A DNA stretch of 35,882 nt from Microtetraspora glauca (GCA_000721275.1 JOFO01000053.1:1-35882); one strand, 5' to 3'. Shown: positions 1-8,948, counted from the first letter of the stretch. The notes: a model not told the origin generated them from the sequence alone. Numbers and translations: made by a program.

Positions 1-308
1 GTGGCGGGGCCGCTCGCCGTGGCCGGGGCGGTGGGGGCGGAGGCCGCCGGGCGGCTCGTGCCGGGGTCGGCGGCGGGGGTGGTGGCGTCCTGCGCGGGGT
101 CGGCCTGGATGAGGGCGGGGAGTCCGTCGCCGGTGCCGCGTTCGGCCGGCCGCTTCGGTCCGCCGCCGCCTCCGGTGAGCGCCACCGCCCCGAGTCCCAG
201 CACCGCGGCCCCGCCGGCGGCGACCAGCCACAGGGCGCCGCGTCCGCGCCGGGCGGAGGCGTGTCTGCGGCGCCCGCGGGCGGGTCTGTGGGGGTCCTCG
301 AAGCTCAT
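1..308 (-). CDS. Membrane-anchored protein of unknown function, N-terminal part only
   Basis: The minus strand is open from an ATG at 306-308 to the left edge, so about the first 102 residues are present. A short Arg-rich cytoplasmic start (residues 1-24) is followed by one hydrophobic segment (about 25-47). Then comes a linker rich in Pro, Ala and Thr, as in streptomycete proteins exported on a single N-terminal anchor. An in-frame ATG at 315-317 is an alternative start. The catalytic or binding domain lies outside the window, so no function can be given. It is divergent from the aminotransferase gene that begins at 429. Confidence 0.6.
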   Translation of the reverse strand, partial: MSFEDPHRPARGRRRHASARRGRGALWLVAAGGAAVLGLGAVALTGGGGGPKRPAERGTGDGLPALIQADPAQDATTPAADPGTSRPAASAPTAPATASGPA

Positions 309-416
309 GGCCCGCATTGTAGGGATCACGACAGGTGCCGCCGTCCGCCGTGCGGGGCGGGGCCCGGCGACACCCGACGTGTCCGAGAACACGGGGCGTC
401 CGGCCCTCCCCCGCCG

Positions 417-428
417 TAAGCTCTCGTC
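417..428 (+). promoter_or_regulatory. Possible -10 element for a leaderless aminotransferase mRNA
   Basis: TAAGCT (417-422) fits the TANNNT -10 pattern and ends six bases before the ATG at 429. No Shine-Dalgarno sequence is visible upstream. This layout is common for leaderless actinobacterial transcripts. I see no convincing -35, so the call is weak. Confidence 0.3.
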
Positions 429-1640
429 ATGCAGGTGATCCAGTCCACGAAGCTCGCCAACGTCTGTTACGAAATCCGGGGCCCGGTGCTCGAAGAGGCG
501 ATGCGGCTCGAAGCCGCGGGTCATCGCATCCTCAAGCTCAACACCGGCAATCCGGCCGCCTTCGGCTTCGAGTGCCCGCCCGCGATCCTGGAGGACGTCC
601 TCCGGAACCTGTCCGAGGCGCACGGCTACGGCGACGCGAAGGGCCTGCTGGCCGCGCGCCGGGCGGTGATGAGCCACTACGAGACCAAGGGCATCCACCT
701 GTCGGTCGAGGACGTCTACCTCGGCAACGGCGTCTCGGAGCTGATCCAGATGTCGATGCAGGCGCTGCTCGACGACGGCGACGAGGTGCTGGTCCCGGCG
801 CCCGACTATCCGCTGTGGACGGCGTCGGTGTCCCTCGCGGGCGGTACGGCGGTGCACTACCGCTGCGACGAGCAGGCGGACTGGATGCCGGACCTGGCCG
901 ACATCGAGCGGAAGATCACCGACCGCACCAAGGCGATCGTGATCATCAACCCGAACAACCCGACCGGCGCCGTCTACGACGACGAGATGCTGCGCGGGCT
1001 GACCGAGATCGCCCGCCGGCACGGCCTGGTGGTCTGCTCGGACGAGATCTACGACAAGATCCTCTACGACGGCGCGACCCACACGCCGACCGCGGCGATC
1101 GCCCCGGACCTGCTGTGCCTGACGTTCAACGGCATGAGCAAGAACTACCGGGTGGCCGGCTTCCGGTCGGGCTGGCTCGCGGTCTGCGGCCCGAAGCACC
1201 ACGCCTCCTCGTACATCGAGGGGCTGACGATCCTCGCCAACATGCGCCTGTGCGCGAACATGCCGGCCCAGCACGCGGTGGCCGCCGCGCTCCAGGGGCG
1301 GCAGTCGATCGAGGACCTGGTGCAGCCGGGCGGCCGGCTGCTGGAGCAGCGGAATACGGCGTACGAGCTGCTGACCTCGATCCCGGGCGTGACCTGTGTG
1401 AAGCCGAAGGGCGCGCTGTACCTGTTCCCGCGCCTCGACCCGAACGTCTACAAGGTCAAGGACGACCGGCAGATGGTCCTGGACCTGCTGCGGGCCGAGA
1501 AGATCATGGTGGTGCACGGGACGGGCTTCAACTGGCACGAGCCGGACCACTTCCGGCTCGTGACGCTGCCGTCGGTCGCGGACCTCACGGACGCGGTGAC
1601 GCGGATCGGGCGCTTCCTGGACGGCTACAGCCAGCCGTGA
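429..1640 (+). CDS. PLP-dependent class I/II aminotransferase, AlaA-like
   Basis: The 403-residue protein is a fold-type I aminotransferase that closely resembles the E. coli AlaA/YfbQ group, which makes alanine from pyruvate and glutamate. Visible signatures are the N-P-x-N-P-T-G loop at residues 174-180, the PLP-contacting S-D-E-I-Y run at 204-208, the Schiff-base lysine in S-K-N-Y (Lys238) and the following A-G-F-R-S-G-W stretch that helps bind phosphate. A late arginine in F-R-L-V-T-L-P would bind the substrate carboxylate. Length matches the family. The ATG at 429 gives the conserved N-terminus (Q-S-T-K-L-A-N-V-C-Y-E-I-R-G-P). It stands alone, upstream of a separately promoted small gene. 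The protein is cytosolic; the exact amino-acid specificity is inferred from family resemblance. Confidence 0.9.
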   Translation: MQVIQSTKLANVCYEIRGPVLEEAMRLEAAGHRILKLNTGNPAAFGFECPPAILEDVLRNLSEAHGYGDAKGLLAARRAVMSHYETKGIHLSVEDVYLGNGVSELIQMSMQALLDDGDEVLVPAPDYPLWTASVSLAGGTAVHYRCDEQADWMPDLADIERKITDRTKAIVIINPNNPTGAVYDDEMLRGLTEIARRHGLVVCSDEIYDKILYDGATHTPTAAIAPDLLCLTFNGMSKNYRVAGFRSGWLAVCGPKHHASSYIEGLTILANMRLCANMPAQHAVAAALQGRQSIEDLVQPGGRLLEQRNTAYELLTSIPGVTCVKPKGALYLFPRLDPNVYKVKDDRQMVLDLLRAEKIMVVHGTGFNWHEPDHFRLVTLPSVADLTDAVTRIGRFLDGYSQP

Positions 1641-1688
1641 GGGCTCGTCCGGGGCCGGGGGACCCACCGACTCCGGACCGGTCTCAAC

Positions 1689-1719
1689 TTTAGACAGGAT
1701 CTAAACTAGCCGCTAGGAT
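1689..1719 (+). promoter_or_regulatory. Promoter with a palindromic operator over the -35 region
   Basis: TTAGAC (1690-1695) and TAGGAT (1714-1719) are 18 bases apart and make a good housekeeping-type promoter. A perfect inverted repeat TTTAGA-N5-TCTAAA spans 1689-1705 and covers the -35, so a dimeric repressor bound there would block RNA polymerase. AGGAGG at 1735-1740 is the ribosome site for the ATG at 1749. The regulator is unknown. Confidence 0.6.
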
Positions 1720-1748
1720 GGTCTCCGAGCAGTCAGGAGGCCGTCCCC

Positions 1749-2138
1749 ATGTACGAACCGATCCGCACCAAGTCGGTCCACACGGCGTCCGACGACCCCG
1801 GCGCCTACCCTCACCGCTCCCGCGAGGAGGAGCTGGACATCCAGCTCGCCGGCCACCTCGCCGCCCTGCTCGCCGTGACCGACGAGCTCGGCGACACCGA
1901 GGGCGGCGAGCTGATCGCCCGGCAGGTGGCCCGCCTCCGCGGCGCGCCGCCCGCCCGCCACGCGGGCCTCAGCGGCGCCTCCCCCGAGGCGCTGCACCGC
2001 AAGGCGCACGCGCTCGCGGGCCGCGCCCTGGTCGTCGCCGCCTCCCGCGCGGACACCTCCGCCGCGATCCTCGCGGCGGAGCGGATGGACGCGCACAGCG
2101 CGGCACTGGCCGGGGACTCCCTGGCCGCCGCCCCCTGA
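1749..2138 (+). CDS. Small soluble protein of unknown function
   Basis: This 129-residue protein has no signal peptide or membrane segment. It is Ala-rich and predicted largely helical, with acidic and Arg/His-rich patches, and contains no cysteine. The start is fixed by AGGAGG eight bases upstream. It is a single-gene unit: its own promoter with a 17-base palindrome lies upstream, and a perfect 14-bp hairpin follows the stop. I do not recognise the family. The tight, palindrome-controlled promoter suggests a response to a specific signal, but the sequence does not say which. Confidence 0.7.
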   Translation: MYEPIRTKSVHTASDDPGAYPHRSREEELDIQLAGHLAALLAVTDELGDTEGGELIARQVARLRGAPPARHAGLSGASPEALHRKAHALAGRALVVAASRADTSAAILAAERMDAHSAALAGDSLAAAP

Positions 2139-2142
2139 CGGC

Positions 2143-2176
2143 CCCGGGCCGCGCGGCACGAACCGCGCGGCCCGGG
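2143..2176 (+). terminator. Perfect 14-bp hairpin after the small gene
   Basis: Arms 2143-2156 and 2163-2176 are exactly complementary with a six-base loop (CACGAA). There is no T-run, which is usual for high-GC streptomycete terminators. It separates the small gene from the TelA cluster. Confidence 0.7.
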
Positions 2177-2298
2177 AGCCACCCAACCCCCGGGCCGTTC
2201 CGGCGGGTTCCCCTCCGGTTCCCTACCGGGATCGTCACTTCACCACCCGTCCACCCAACTCCCCCTGGAATGTGGGTTTCCGCGAGCACTCTGCCCGC

Positions 2299-3396
2299 GT
2301 GAGACGCATTCTCGGAATCGTCCTGGCCGTCCTGCTCCTCGGCGGCGTGGCCGCCGTCCTCGTGACGGGCGGCGATCAGGACAAGGGCACGGCAACGAAG
2401 ACCGTGCGAGGAGTCATCGGCTCGGAGAAGAGCGAGTTCTTCGCCGACGCCGACGTCGTGAAGGCCCTGGCAGCCCGGGGCCTCACCGTGCGGACCGAGA
2501 CCTCCGGGTCCTGGGACATGGAGCAACTCCCCCTGGAGGGGTACGACTTCGCGTTCCCGTCCTCGAAGGGACCGGCCGATGAGCTGCGCGCCAAGGCCGC
2601 CGACAAGGCCCTCGCCGCGCCGCTGCGCCCCTTCTACTCCCCGCTGGTGGTCGTCGCCCACAGCGACGCCGCCCGGGTGCTCGCCGGCAACGGCCTCGCC
2701 ACCCTCACCGCCCGCGGCACCCGCGGCATCCTCAAGATGGACGCCTACCTGGCCGCCGCCCGCGCCGACCGCACCTGGCAGCAGCTCAAGGGCGCCGACA
2801 AGCACGCCGAACTCAGCGGCACGCTCTTCGTCACCTCCACCGACCCGGTGGCCTCCAACTCCGGCGCCCTCTACCTCGCCGCCGCGAGCTACGTCGCCGA
2901 CGGCGGCCGGGTCGCCGACGGCAAGGAGGCCGTCGGCCGCACCGCCCCGCTGCTGCGCAAGCTCACCCAGGTGCAGGGCGCCCAGCAGACGAGCTCCGAC
3001 GCCCCCTTCCGGGACTTCGTGAGCGGCGTCGGCAACCCGCTGGTGCTGGTGTACGAGTCCCAGGTCGCCTCCCAGCTCCTCGCCAAGCGGCCGATGGGCG
3101 ACCTCGTCGTCCTCTACCCGGACACCACGGTCAACAGCGACCACACCCTCGTCCCCCTCACCGAGGGCGGCAAGGAGCTGGGCCGGCTGCTCGCCGAGGA
3201 CCCCGAACTGCGCCGCCTCGCCGTCCGGCACGGCTTCCGACCGCAGGGCGCCGCCGCCGAGTTCACCGAGGCCACCAACCCGCACGGCGAATACCTCAAC
3301 CAGACACTCACCGGAGTCCGCCAGGCGCCCGTGCCCACCGGAGCGGTGCTGCGCGACATGGCGCTGCGGGCCCGTGACCAGGGGGGCACCGCATGA
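2299..3396 (+). CDS. Membrane-tethered periplasmic-binding-protein-like protein of the TelA cluster
   Basis: The product (about 365 residues) starts with a short Arg segment and one hydrophobic stretch that should act as an uncleaved anchor or signal. An extracytoplasmic domain follows, with features of type-2 substrate-binding proteins: an I-G-S-E-K-S-E-F strand-loop near the start, an F-A-F-P-S-S-K-G segment, and a T-S-T-D-P-x-x-S-N-S-G motif like that of molybdate/sulfate-type binding folds. There is no lipobox. The GTG at 2299 is chosen because it places the basic residues directly before the membrane segment; an in-frame GTG at 2272 is also possible, and neither has a clear ribosome site. 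Its stop overlaps the telA start (ATGA), so the two are translationally coupled. The ligand is unknown. Confidence 0.7.
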   Translation: MRRILGIVLAVLLLGGVAAVLVTGGDQDKGTATKTVRGVIGSEKSEFFADADVVKALAARGLTVRTETSGSWDMEQLPLEGYDFAFPSSKGPADELRAKAADKALAAPLRPFYSPLVVVAHSDAARVLAGNGLATLTARGTRGILKMDAYLAAARADRTWQQLKGADKHAELSGTLFVTSTDPVASNSGALYLAAASYVADGGRVADGKEAVGRTAPLLRKLTQVQGAQQTSSDAPFRDFVSGVGNPLVLVYESQVASQLLAKRPMGDLVVLYPDTTVNSDHTLVPLTEGGKELGRLLAEDPELRRLAVRHGFRPQGAAAEFTEATNPHGEYLNQTLTGVRQAPVPTGAVLRDMALRARDQGGTA

Positions 3397-4649
3397 CCGA
3401 GCACACCGACCCGCGCGCCGGCCGGCCGCCCGCGAACCCGTACGCCGCGCCGCCGGAGTCCACCTTCGTCCTGACCCCGCCCGAGCACGACACCCCGCTC
3501 GTCCTCACCCCGCCCGCCCCGGCCCCCGCGGTCCGCGCCGAGCAGGCCGCCGGACTCGTCCCGCTGGACGAGACGGTCCGCGCGGAGATGTCCCGCCGGG
3601 CCGAGGAGTACGTCGGCTCCCTCGCCGGACTCGACCCGCGCTCCCCGGAGTTCGCCGGCCGCATCGGCGAGATCGCCGCCCTCGGCTCCGGCGAGATGCG
3701 GGCCGCCGCCCAGCAGTCCAACCGGATGCTGGACCGCACCGTCCGCTCCCTCGGCCAGGGCGGCGGCGACGCCTCCGCCCGCGTCGGCTCCTCCCTGGTC
3801 GAACTCCGGCGCACCGTCGAGGACCTCGACCCCCGCGACGCCCCCGGCAAGGGCCTCAAGGGGCTCCTGTCGAAGCTGCCCGGCGGCAACCGGTTCCGCG
3901 ACCACGTCGCCCGGTACGCCTCCTCGCAGGCCACCCTCAACCGGATCGTCGGCGCGCTCCGCGGCGGCCAGGACGAACTCCGCCGCGACAACGCCGCCCT
4001 CCAGACCGAACGCGCCCGGCTCTGGGAGACGATGGGCAAGCTCCAGGAGTTCGCCGTCCTCACCGAGGCCCTCGACGCGGCCGTCGAGCAGCGGATCGCG
4101 GCCACCGCCGACCCGGCGGAGGCGGACGCGCTCCGCGCCGACGTCCTCTTCCCGGTCCGCCAGAAGCACCAGGACCTGCTCACCCAGCTCGCCGTCTGCG
4201 CGCAGGGGTACCTCGCCATGGACGTGGTCCGGCGCAACAACGACGAGCTGATCAAGGGCGTCGACCGGGCCGCGACCACCACCCTGTCCGCGCTGCGGAT
4301 CGCGGTCATGCTCGCCTCCGCGCTGGAGAACCAGCGCAAGGTCACCGAGCAGGTGAACGTGCTCCGCTCGACGACGGAGGACCTCATCCGCGGCAACGCC
4401 GAGATGCTGTCCACCCAGGCCGGCGAGATCCAGCGGATCGCCGCCGACCCCGCCGTCGGCGCCGAGACCCTGCGCACCGCCTTCCAGCAGATCTACCACA
4501 CCCTCGACGCCATCGACACCTACAAGGTCCAGGCGACCGAGGCGATGGCCGCCACCGTCTCCTCCCTCACCGCCGAACTCCAGGAAGCGAGCGCCCACTT
4601 GGACCGCAGCCGACGCACCGGCGCCCTGGAAGGCGGCACCCCGGAATGA
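3393..4649 (+). CDS. TelA / toxic anion resistance family protein
   Basis: The 418-residue protein has the size and composition of the TelA (YaaN-like, 'toxic anion resistance') family. It has a disordered Pro-rich N-terminus of about 45 residues, then almost continuous charged helices containing D-x-R-D-A-P-G-K-G and the repeated helical segments typical of the family. No signal peptide or membrane span is seen, so it is cytoplasmic. TelA proteins are linked to tellurite and other envelope or anion stress, but their biochemical role is unsettled. It sits between two binding-protein-like genes and is coupled to both by ATGA overlaps (3393 and 4646). That implies a stoichiometric complex linking cytoplasm and membrane surface. 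G-rich sequence upstream (AGGGGGG) serves as the ribosome site. Confidence 0.85.
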   Translation: MTEHTDPRAGRPPANPYAAPPESTFVLTPPEHDTPLVLTPPAPAPAVRAEQAAGLVPLDETVRAEMSRRAEEYVGSLAGLDPRSPEFAGRIGEIAALGSGEMRAAAQQSNRMLDRTVRSLGQGGGDASARVGSSLVELRRTVEDLDPRDAPGKGLKGLLSKLPGGNRFRDHVARYASSQATLNRIVGALRGGQDELRRDNAALQTERARLWETMGKLQEFAVLTEALDAAVEQRIAATADPAEADALRADVLFPVRQKHQDLLTQLAVCAQGYLAMDVVRRNNDELIKGVDRAATTTLSALRIAVMLASALENQRKVTEQVNVLRSTTEDLIRGNAEMLSTQAGEIQRIAADPAVGAETLRTAFQQIYHTLDAIDTYKVQATEAMAATVSSLTAELQEASAHLDRSRRTGALEGGTPE

Positions 4650-6247
4650 GACCCCGCGCCCTCCCGCGCCTGCTCGCCGCCCTCGCGCTCGGCCTGGCCC
4701 TCACCACCACCGCCGCGGCCTGCTCCGTCCCCGACAACTCGACCGGCGGCCAGGGCGCCGGCCGCCCGAGGACCGACCGGACGCCACCCGCCGCGCCCGG
4801 CACCCTCCGGGTCCTCGCCTCCTCCGAACTCGCCGACATGGCACCGGTCCTGGAGGAAGCCCGCGAGGCCACCGGCGTCACCGTCCGCACCACCTACGCC
4901 GGCACCCTCGACGCCGTCGAGCAGATCGCCTCCGGCCGCGCCGAGAAGGACTACGACGCCGTCTGGCTGTCCTCCAACGACTACCTCCGGCTCCGGCACG
5001 ACACCGCCCGCCGGATCACCAACGAGACCCCCGTGATGACCTCCCCGGTGGCGCTCGGCGTCCGCCCCGAGGTCGTCACCCGGCTCGGCTGGGACCCGCG
5101 GAAGGTCACCTGGTCGCAGCTCCACCAGGCCGTCGCCGCCGGGAAGCTGACGTACGGCATGACCGACCCGAAGCGGTCCAACTCCGGCTTCTCCGCGCTC
5201 GTCTCGGTCGCCTCCGGCCTCTCCGGCGCCCAGTCCGCCCTCAGCGAGCAGGACGTCCGCAAGGCCACCCCGAAGCTCCGGGAGTTCTTCACCGGCCAGA
5301 AGCTCACCTCCGGCTCCTCCGGCTGGCTCGCCACCGCCTACGGCCGCCGCACCGACGTCGACGCCCTCGTCAACTACGAGTCGGTCCTGCTCGCCGCGCC
5401 CGGCGGGCTCACCGTCATCCGCCCCGCCGACGGCGTCGTCACCGCCGACTACCCCCTCACCCTGCTCACCGCCGCCCCCGCCCACGCCAAGGAGTCCGCC
5501 CAGCGGCTCGGCACCTGGCTCCGCACCCCGGAGGCGCAGCGCCGCATCACCGGGACGACGCTGCGCCGCCCCGTCGTCGCCGGCGTCGAGCCGGCGCCCC
5601 GGCTCGACCGGGACCTGCGGCGCGAACTCCCCTTCCCCGGCAGCCGGGCCGTCGCCGACGGCCTGCTCGACGCGTACGACAACACCCTCCGCCGGCCCTC
5701 CCGCACGGTCTACGTCCTGGACACCTCCGGGTCGATGGCCGGCGAGCGGCTGACCCGCCTCAAGGAGGCGCTGGCCGAGCTGACCGGCGACTTCCGGGAC
5801 CGCGAGGAGGTCACCCTGATGCCGTTCGGCAGCACCGTGAAGACCGGCGAGGTGCGCACGTACACGGTGGACCCGAAGGACCCGGCGCGGGCCCGCGACG
5901 CGATCCGCGCCGACGCGGGCCGGCTCACCGCCTCCGGCGGCACCGCGGTCTACTCCAGCGTCACGGAGGCGTACCGCAGCCTCGGCGCCGCACCCCGCGA
6001 CACCTTCACCTCGGTCGTGCTCATGACCGACGGGGAGAACACCGACGGGATGGCGGCCGGCGAGTTCGACGCCTTCTACCGCGCGCTCCCCGCCGAGCAG
6101 CAGCGCACCCCGGTCTTCCCGATCCTGTTCGGCGACTCCGACCGGGCCGAGCTGGAGCACATCGCGGAGCTGACCGGCGGCAAGCTCTTCGAGGCGGCCC
6201 AGGGCTCCCTCGACGGCGCCTTCGAGGAGATCCGTGGCTACCAGTGA
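4646..6247 (+). CDS. Lipoprotein fusing a substrate-binding domain to a von Willebrand factor A domain
   Basis: The start is the ATG that overlaps the telA stop. It gives 533 residues with a classic lipoprotein signal (hydrophobic 8-24, lipobox T-A-A-A-C, Cys26). Residues of about 50-330 look like a type-2 periplasmic binding protein, with A-S-S-E-L-A-D near the start and a D-P-K-R-S-N-S-G-F motif. Residues of about 353-530 form a VWA domain with the MIDAS motif D359-T-S-G-S363 and a further metal-binding acidic loop at M-T-D462-G-E-N. The whole should sit on the outer face of the membrane and bind a divalent metal. It resembles the first gene's product plus a VWA module. Pairing of VWA proteins with Ter/Tel-type proteins is a known theme; this exact fusion I know only as an uncharacterised actinobacterial type. 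Confidence 0.8.
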   Translation: MRPRALPRLLAALALGLALTTTAAACSVPDNSTGGQGAGRPRTDRTPPAAPGTLRVLASSELADMAPVLEEAREATGVTVRTTYAGTLDAVEQIASGRAEKDYDAVWLSSNDYLRLRHDTARRITNETPVMTSPVALGVRPEVVTRLGWDPRKVTWSQLHQAVAAGKLTYGMTDPKRSNSGFSALVSVASGLSGAQSALSEQDVRKATPKLREFFTGQKLTSGSSGWLATAYGRRTDVDALVNYESVLLAAPGGLTVIRPADGVVTADYPLTLLTAAPAHAKESAQRLGTWLRTPEAQRRITGTTLRRPVVAGVEPAPRLDRDLRRELPFPGSRAVADGLLDAYDNTLRRPSRTVYVLDTSGSMAGERLTRLKEALAELTGDFRDREEVTLMPFGSTVKTGEVRTYTVDPKDPARARDAIRADAGRLTASGGTAVYSSVTEAYRSLGAAPRDTFTSVVLMTDGENTDGMAAGEFDAFYRALPAEQQRTPVFPILFGDSDRAELEHIAELTGGKLFEAAQGSLDGAFEEIRGYQ

Positions 6248-6824
6248 CCGCGTGCTCCGCTACGCCGGGTCCCGCAAGAACCTCACCGGCTGCGTCTGCG
6301 GCCTCGCCGGCCTCGGGGTCACCCTCACCGGCGCGGCCGGCGCGCTGTGGCCGCTGGTGGTGTGCGGCCTGTACGCGGCGGGCGCGCTGATCGCCCCGCC
6401 GGAGCGGCCCGGCACCCCGGACTTCCCGAGCGCCGGCGAGCAGCTGGAGTCGCTGCGCGCGGACCACGCCAGGCTGCGGGAGTACCTGGCGGAGGTGGAG
6501 CTGCCGGAGTCGGCGCGGCAGCGGCTCGACGAGCTGGACGCGCTGTTCGAGGCGCTGCTCGAACCCGGCTGGGTCAGCGACCCGGAGCACCTGCACGTGC
6601 TGGCCCGCGCGGTGCGGCAGGACGTGCCGGAGGCGGTCGACGCGTTCGTGCGGACGCGCTGGTGGACCCGGGTGAACCCGGGCTCGGAACCGCCGGAGCG
6701 GCATCTGGAGCGGCAGCTGGCCGCGCTCCGCGAGGAGGCGGGGCAGATCGCGGCGGCCCTGCAGGAGGCGGAGGAGCTGCGCCAGCGCGCCCACACCCGC
6801 TATCTGGAGGACCGGGGCGCCTGA
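6234..6824 (+). CDS. XpaC-like membrane protein, TelA partner
   Basis: The GTG at 6234 lies inside the end of the VWA gene, behind a GAGGAGA ribosome site at 6223-6229, so the four genes form one coupled unit. The 196-residue product has a hydrophobic hairpin (about 20-55, two short membrane spans) followed by a soluble helical region. The arrangement V-P-E-A-V-D-A-F followed by W-W-T-R-V and coiled-coil-like helices resembles XpaC, the small membrane protein encoded beside TelA/YaaN in Bacillus. The assignment rests on layout and general pattern rather than a strong motif. It likely holds TelA at the membrane. Confidence 0.55.
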   Translation: MATSDRVLRYAGSRKNLTGCVCGLAGLGVTLTGAAGALWPLVVCGLYAAGALIAPPERPGTPDFPSAGEQLESLRADHARLREYLAEVELPESARQRLDELDALFEALLEPGWVSDPEHLHVLARAVRQDVPEAVDAFVRTRWWTRVNPGSEPPERHLERQLAALREEAGQIAAALQEAEELRQRAHTRYLEDRGA

Positions 6825-6842
6825 TCCCCGCCGGGACGTGCG

Positions 6843-6876
6843 CCGGCCCCGGAGCCTGAGGGGGCTCCGGGGCCGG
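6843..6876. terminator. Bidirectional terminator between the TelA unit and pckG
   Basis: A perfect 14-bp stem (6843-6856 with 6863-6876) has a six-base loop TGAGGG. It sits between two convergent genes and can serve both. Confidence 0.8.
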
Positions 6877-6961
6877 TTGCGTCGTGATGGACCGTCGTGA
6901 CCCCACTGGTCAGGGCGGTAGTTCGGGGCAGCCCACCACGAGTCTCGGGGTGGCCGGGGGA

Positions 6962-8779
6962 TCAGCCCAGGCGCTCGACCAGCGCCTTGTACTCGTCCCA
7001 CAGCTCCTTCGGGGTGTGCTCGCCGAAGGTCTCCAGGTGCGCCGGGACCAGGGCGGCCTCCTCGCGCCACACGTCCTTGTCGACGGTGAGCAGGAAGTCC
7101 AGGTCCTCCTCGGCCAGGTCCAGGCCGTCGGTGTCCAGGGCCTCCTTGGTCGGCAGGACGCCGATCGGGGTCTCGACGCCGTCGGCCTTGCCGTCGAGGC
7201 GCTCGACGATCCACTTGAGGACGCGGCTGTTCTCGCCGAAGCCCGGCCAGACGAACTTGCCGGCGTCGTTCTTGCGGAACCAGTTCACGTAGTAGATCTT
7301 CGGCAGCTTCGCCGCGTCGGCGGTGGCGCCCACCTTGACCCAGTGGGCCATGTAGTCGCCCATGTTGTAGCCGCAGAACGGCAGCATGGCGAACGGGTCG
7401 CGGCGCAGCTCGCCGACCTTGCCCTCGGCGGCGGCGGTCTTCTCGGAGGCCACGTTGGCGCCGAGGAAGACGCCGTGGTTCCAGTCGAAGGACTCGGTGA
7501 CCAGCGGGACGGCGGAGGCGCGCCGGCCACCGAAGAGGATCGCCGAGATCGGGACGCCCTTCGGGTCCTCCCACTCGGGGGCGATCGTCGGGCACTGGCC
7601 GGCCGGGACGGTGAAGCGGGCGTTCGGGTGGGCGGCCGGCGTCTCGGACTCCGGCGTCCAGTCGTTGCCCTTCCAGTCCGTGAGGTGCGCGGGCGCCTCC
7701 TCGGTCATGCCCTCCCACCACACGTCGCCGTCGTCGGTGAGCGCGACGTTCGTGAAGACGGAGTTGCCCCACAGGGTCTTCATGGCGTTGGCGTTGGTGT
7801 GCTCGCCGGTGCCGGGCGCGACGCCGAAGAAGCCGGCCTCGGGGTTGATGGCGTACAGGCGGCCGTCCTCGCCGAAGCGCATCCAGGCGATGTCGTCGCC
7901 GATGGTCTCCACGGTCCAGCCGGGGATCGTCGGCTCCAGCATGGCGAGGTTGGTCTTGCCGCAGGCCGACGGGAAGGCGGCGGCGACGTACTTCGCCTCG
8001 CCCTGCGGCGGGGTCAGCTTCAGGATGAGCATGTGCTCGGCGAGCCAGCCCTCGTCGCGGGCCATGACGGAGGCGATGCGGAGCGCGTAGCACTTCTTGC
8101 CGAGGAGCGCGTTGCCGCCGTAGCCGGAGCCGTACGACCAGATCTCGCGGGTCTCCGGGAAGTGCGAGATGTACTTGGTGGAGTTGCACGGCCACGGCAC
8201 GTCCTGCTGGCCCTCCGCGAGGGGGGCGCCGAGGGTGTGGACGGCCTTCACGAAGAAGCCGTCGGTGCCGAGCTCGTCGAGGACGGCCTGGCCCATGCGG
8301 GTCATGGTGCGCATGGAGACCGCGACGTACGCGGAGTCGGTGATCTCGACGCCGATGGCGGAGAGCGGGGAGCCGACCGGGCCCATGCAGAAGGGGACCA
8401 CGTACATGGTGCGGCCCTTCATGGAGCCGCGGAAGATGCCCTCGGAGCCCGCGAAGAGCTCCTTCATCTCGGCCGGGGCCTTCCAGTGGTTGGTCGGGCC
8501 GGCGTCCTCCTCCTTCTCGGAGCAGATGAAGGTGCGGTCCTCGACGCGGGCGACGTCGGTGGGGTCGGAGGCGGCGTAGTACGAGTTCGGGCGCTTCACC
8601 GGGTCGAGCTTCGTGAACGTGCCCTTGGCGACCAGCTCCTCGCAGAGGCGCTGGTACTCGGCCTCGGAGCCGTCGCACCAGACGATCTCGTCCGGCTGGG
8701 TGATCTCGGCGATCTCGTTCACCCAGGAGATGAGCTCCTGGTGCTGGGTGGGAAGGGGAGCCGCGTTGTCGCGCGCCAC
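6962..8779 (-). CDS. pckG: Phosphoenolpyruvate carboxykinase, GTP-dependent
   Basis: The 605-residue enzyme converts oxaloacetate and GTP to PEP, GDP and CO2, the entry to gluconeogenesis. The GTP-type family is clear from the P-loop [12 protein letters not shown] at 268-279 with reactive Cys273 and Lys275. The metal-binding D-D-I-A-W follows at 295-299, and the substrate-site regions are [17 protein letters not shown] and the [13 protein letters not shown] stretch. Length is normal for the family. The start is a GTG (8777-8779) with AAGGAGC just upstream. It is a single-gene unit, ending at the bidirectional hairpin. The 200-bp gap upstream is shared with the divergent PAQR gene. Cytosolic housekeeping enzyme. 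Confidence 0.97.
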   Translation of the reverse strand: MARDNAAPLPTQHQELISWVNEIAEITQPDEIVWCDGSEAEYQRLCEELVAKGTFTKLDPVKRPNSYYAASDPTDVARVEDRTFICSEKEEDAGPTNHWKAPAEMKELFAGSEGIFRGSMKGRTMYVVPFCMGPVGSPLSAIGVEITDSAYVAVSMRTMTRMGQAVLDELGTDGFFVKAVHTLGAPLAEGQQDVPWPCNSTKYISHFPETREIWSYGSGYGGNALLGKKCYALRIASVMARDEGWLAEHMLILKLTPPQGEAKYVAAAFPSACGKTNLAMLEPTIPGWTVETIGDDIAWMRFGEDGRLYAINPEAGFFGVAPGTGEHTNANAMKTLWGNSVFTNVALTDDGDVWWEGMTEEAPAHLTDWKGNDWTPESETPAAHPNARFTVPAGQCPTIAPEWEDPKGVPISAILFGGRRASAVPLVTESFDWNHGVFLGANVASEKTAAAEGKVGELRRDPFAMLPFCGYNMGDYMAHWVKVGATADAAKLPKIYYVNWFRKNDAGKFVWPGFGENSRVLKWIVERLDGKADGVETPIGVLPTKEALDTDGLDLAEEDLDFLLTVDKDVWREEAALVPAHLETFGEHTPKELWDEYKALVERLG

Positions 8780-8835
8780 GATTGCTCCTTGTCGAGGGGT
8801 GTTCTGTTCGCTGTATGCCCCGTGGGGGCTGCGAC

Positions 8836-8862
8836 CCGGATGCGTCGTAGCTGCTCATCCGG
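8836..8862. promoter_or_regulatory. Inverted repeat in the pckG upstream region
   Basis: CCGGATG (8836-8842) and CATCCGG (8856-8862) are perfect complements separated by 13 bases, 57-83 bases upstream of the pckG start. It may be a hairpin or an operator; no -10/-35 pair stands out around it. Confidence 0.3.
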
Positions 8863-8948
8863 TGCCGACCGCACTCATTTGATCATCCGCCGGATCCGCC
8901 CATATGTCCAGGGGGGTGCACACGTGAGCATCGCCACTCATACCCGGG

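Noticed and set aside
3374..6247. A single 957-residue plus-strand protein across the TelA region
   Set aside because: Its first part is an out-of-phase reading of telA. The lipoprotein signal and ATGA overlap at 4646 set the true start.
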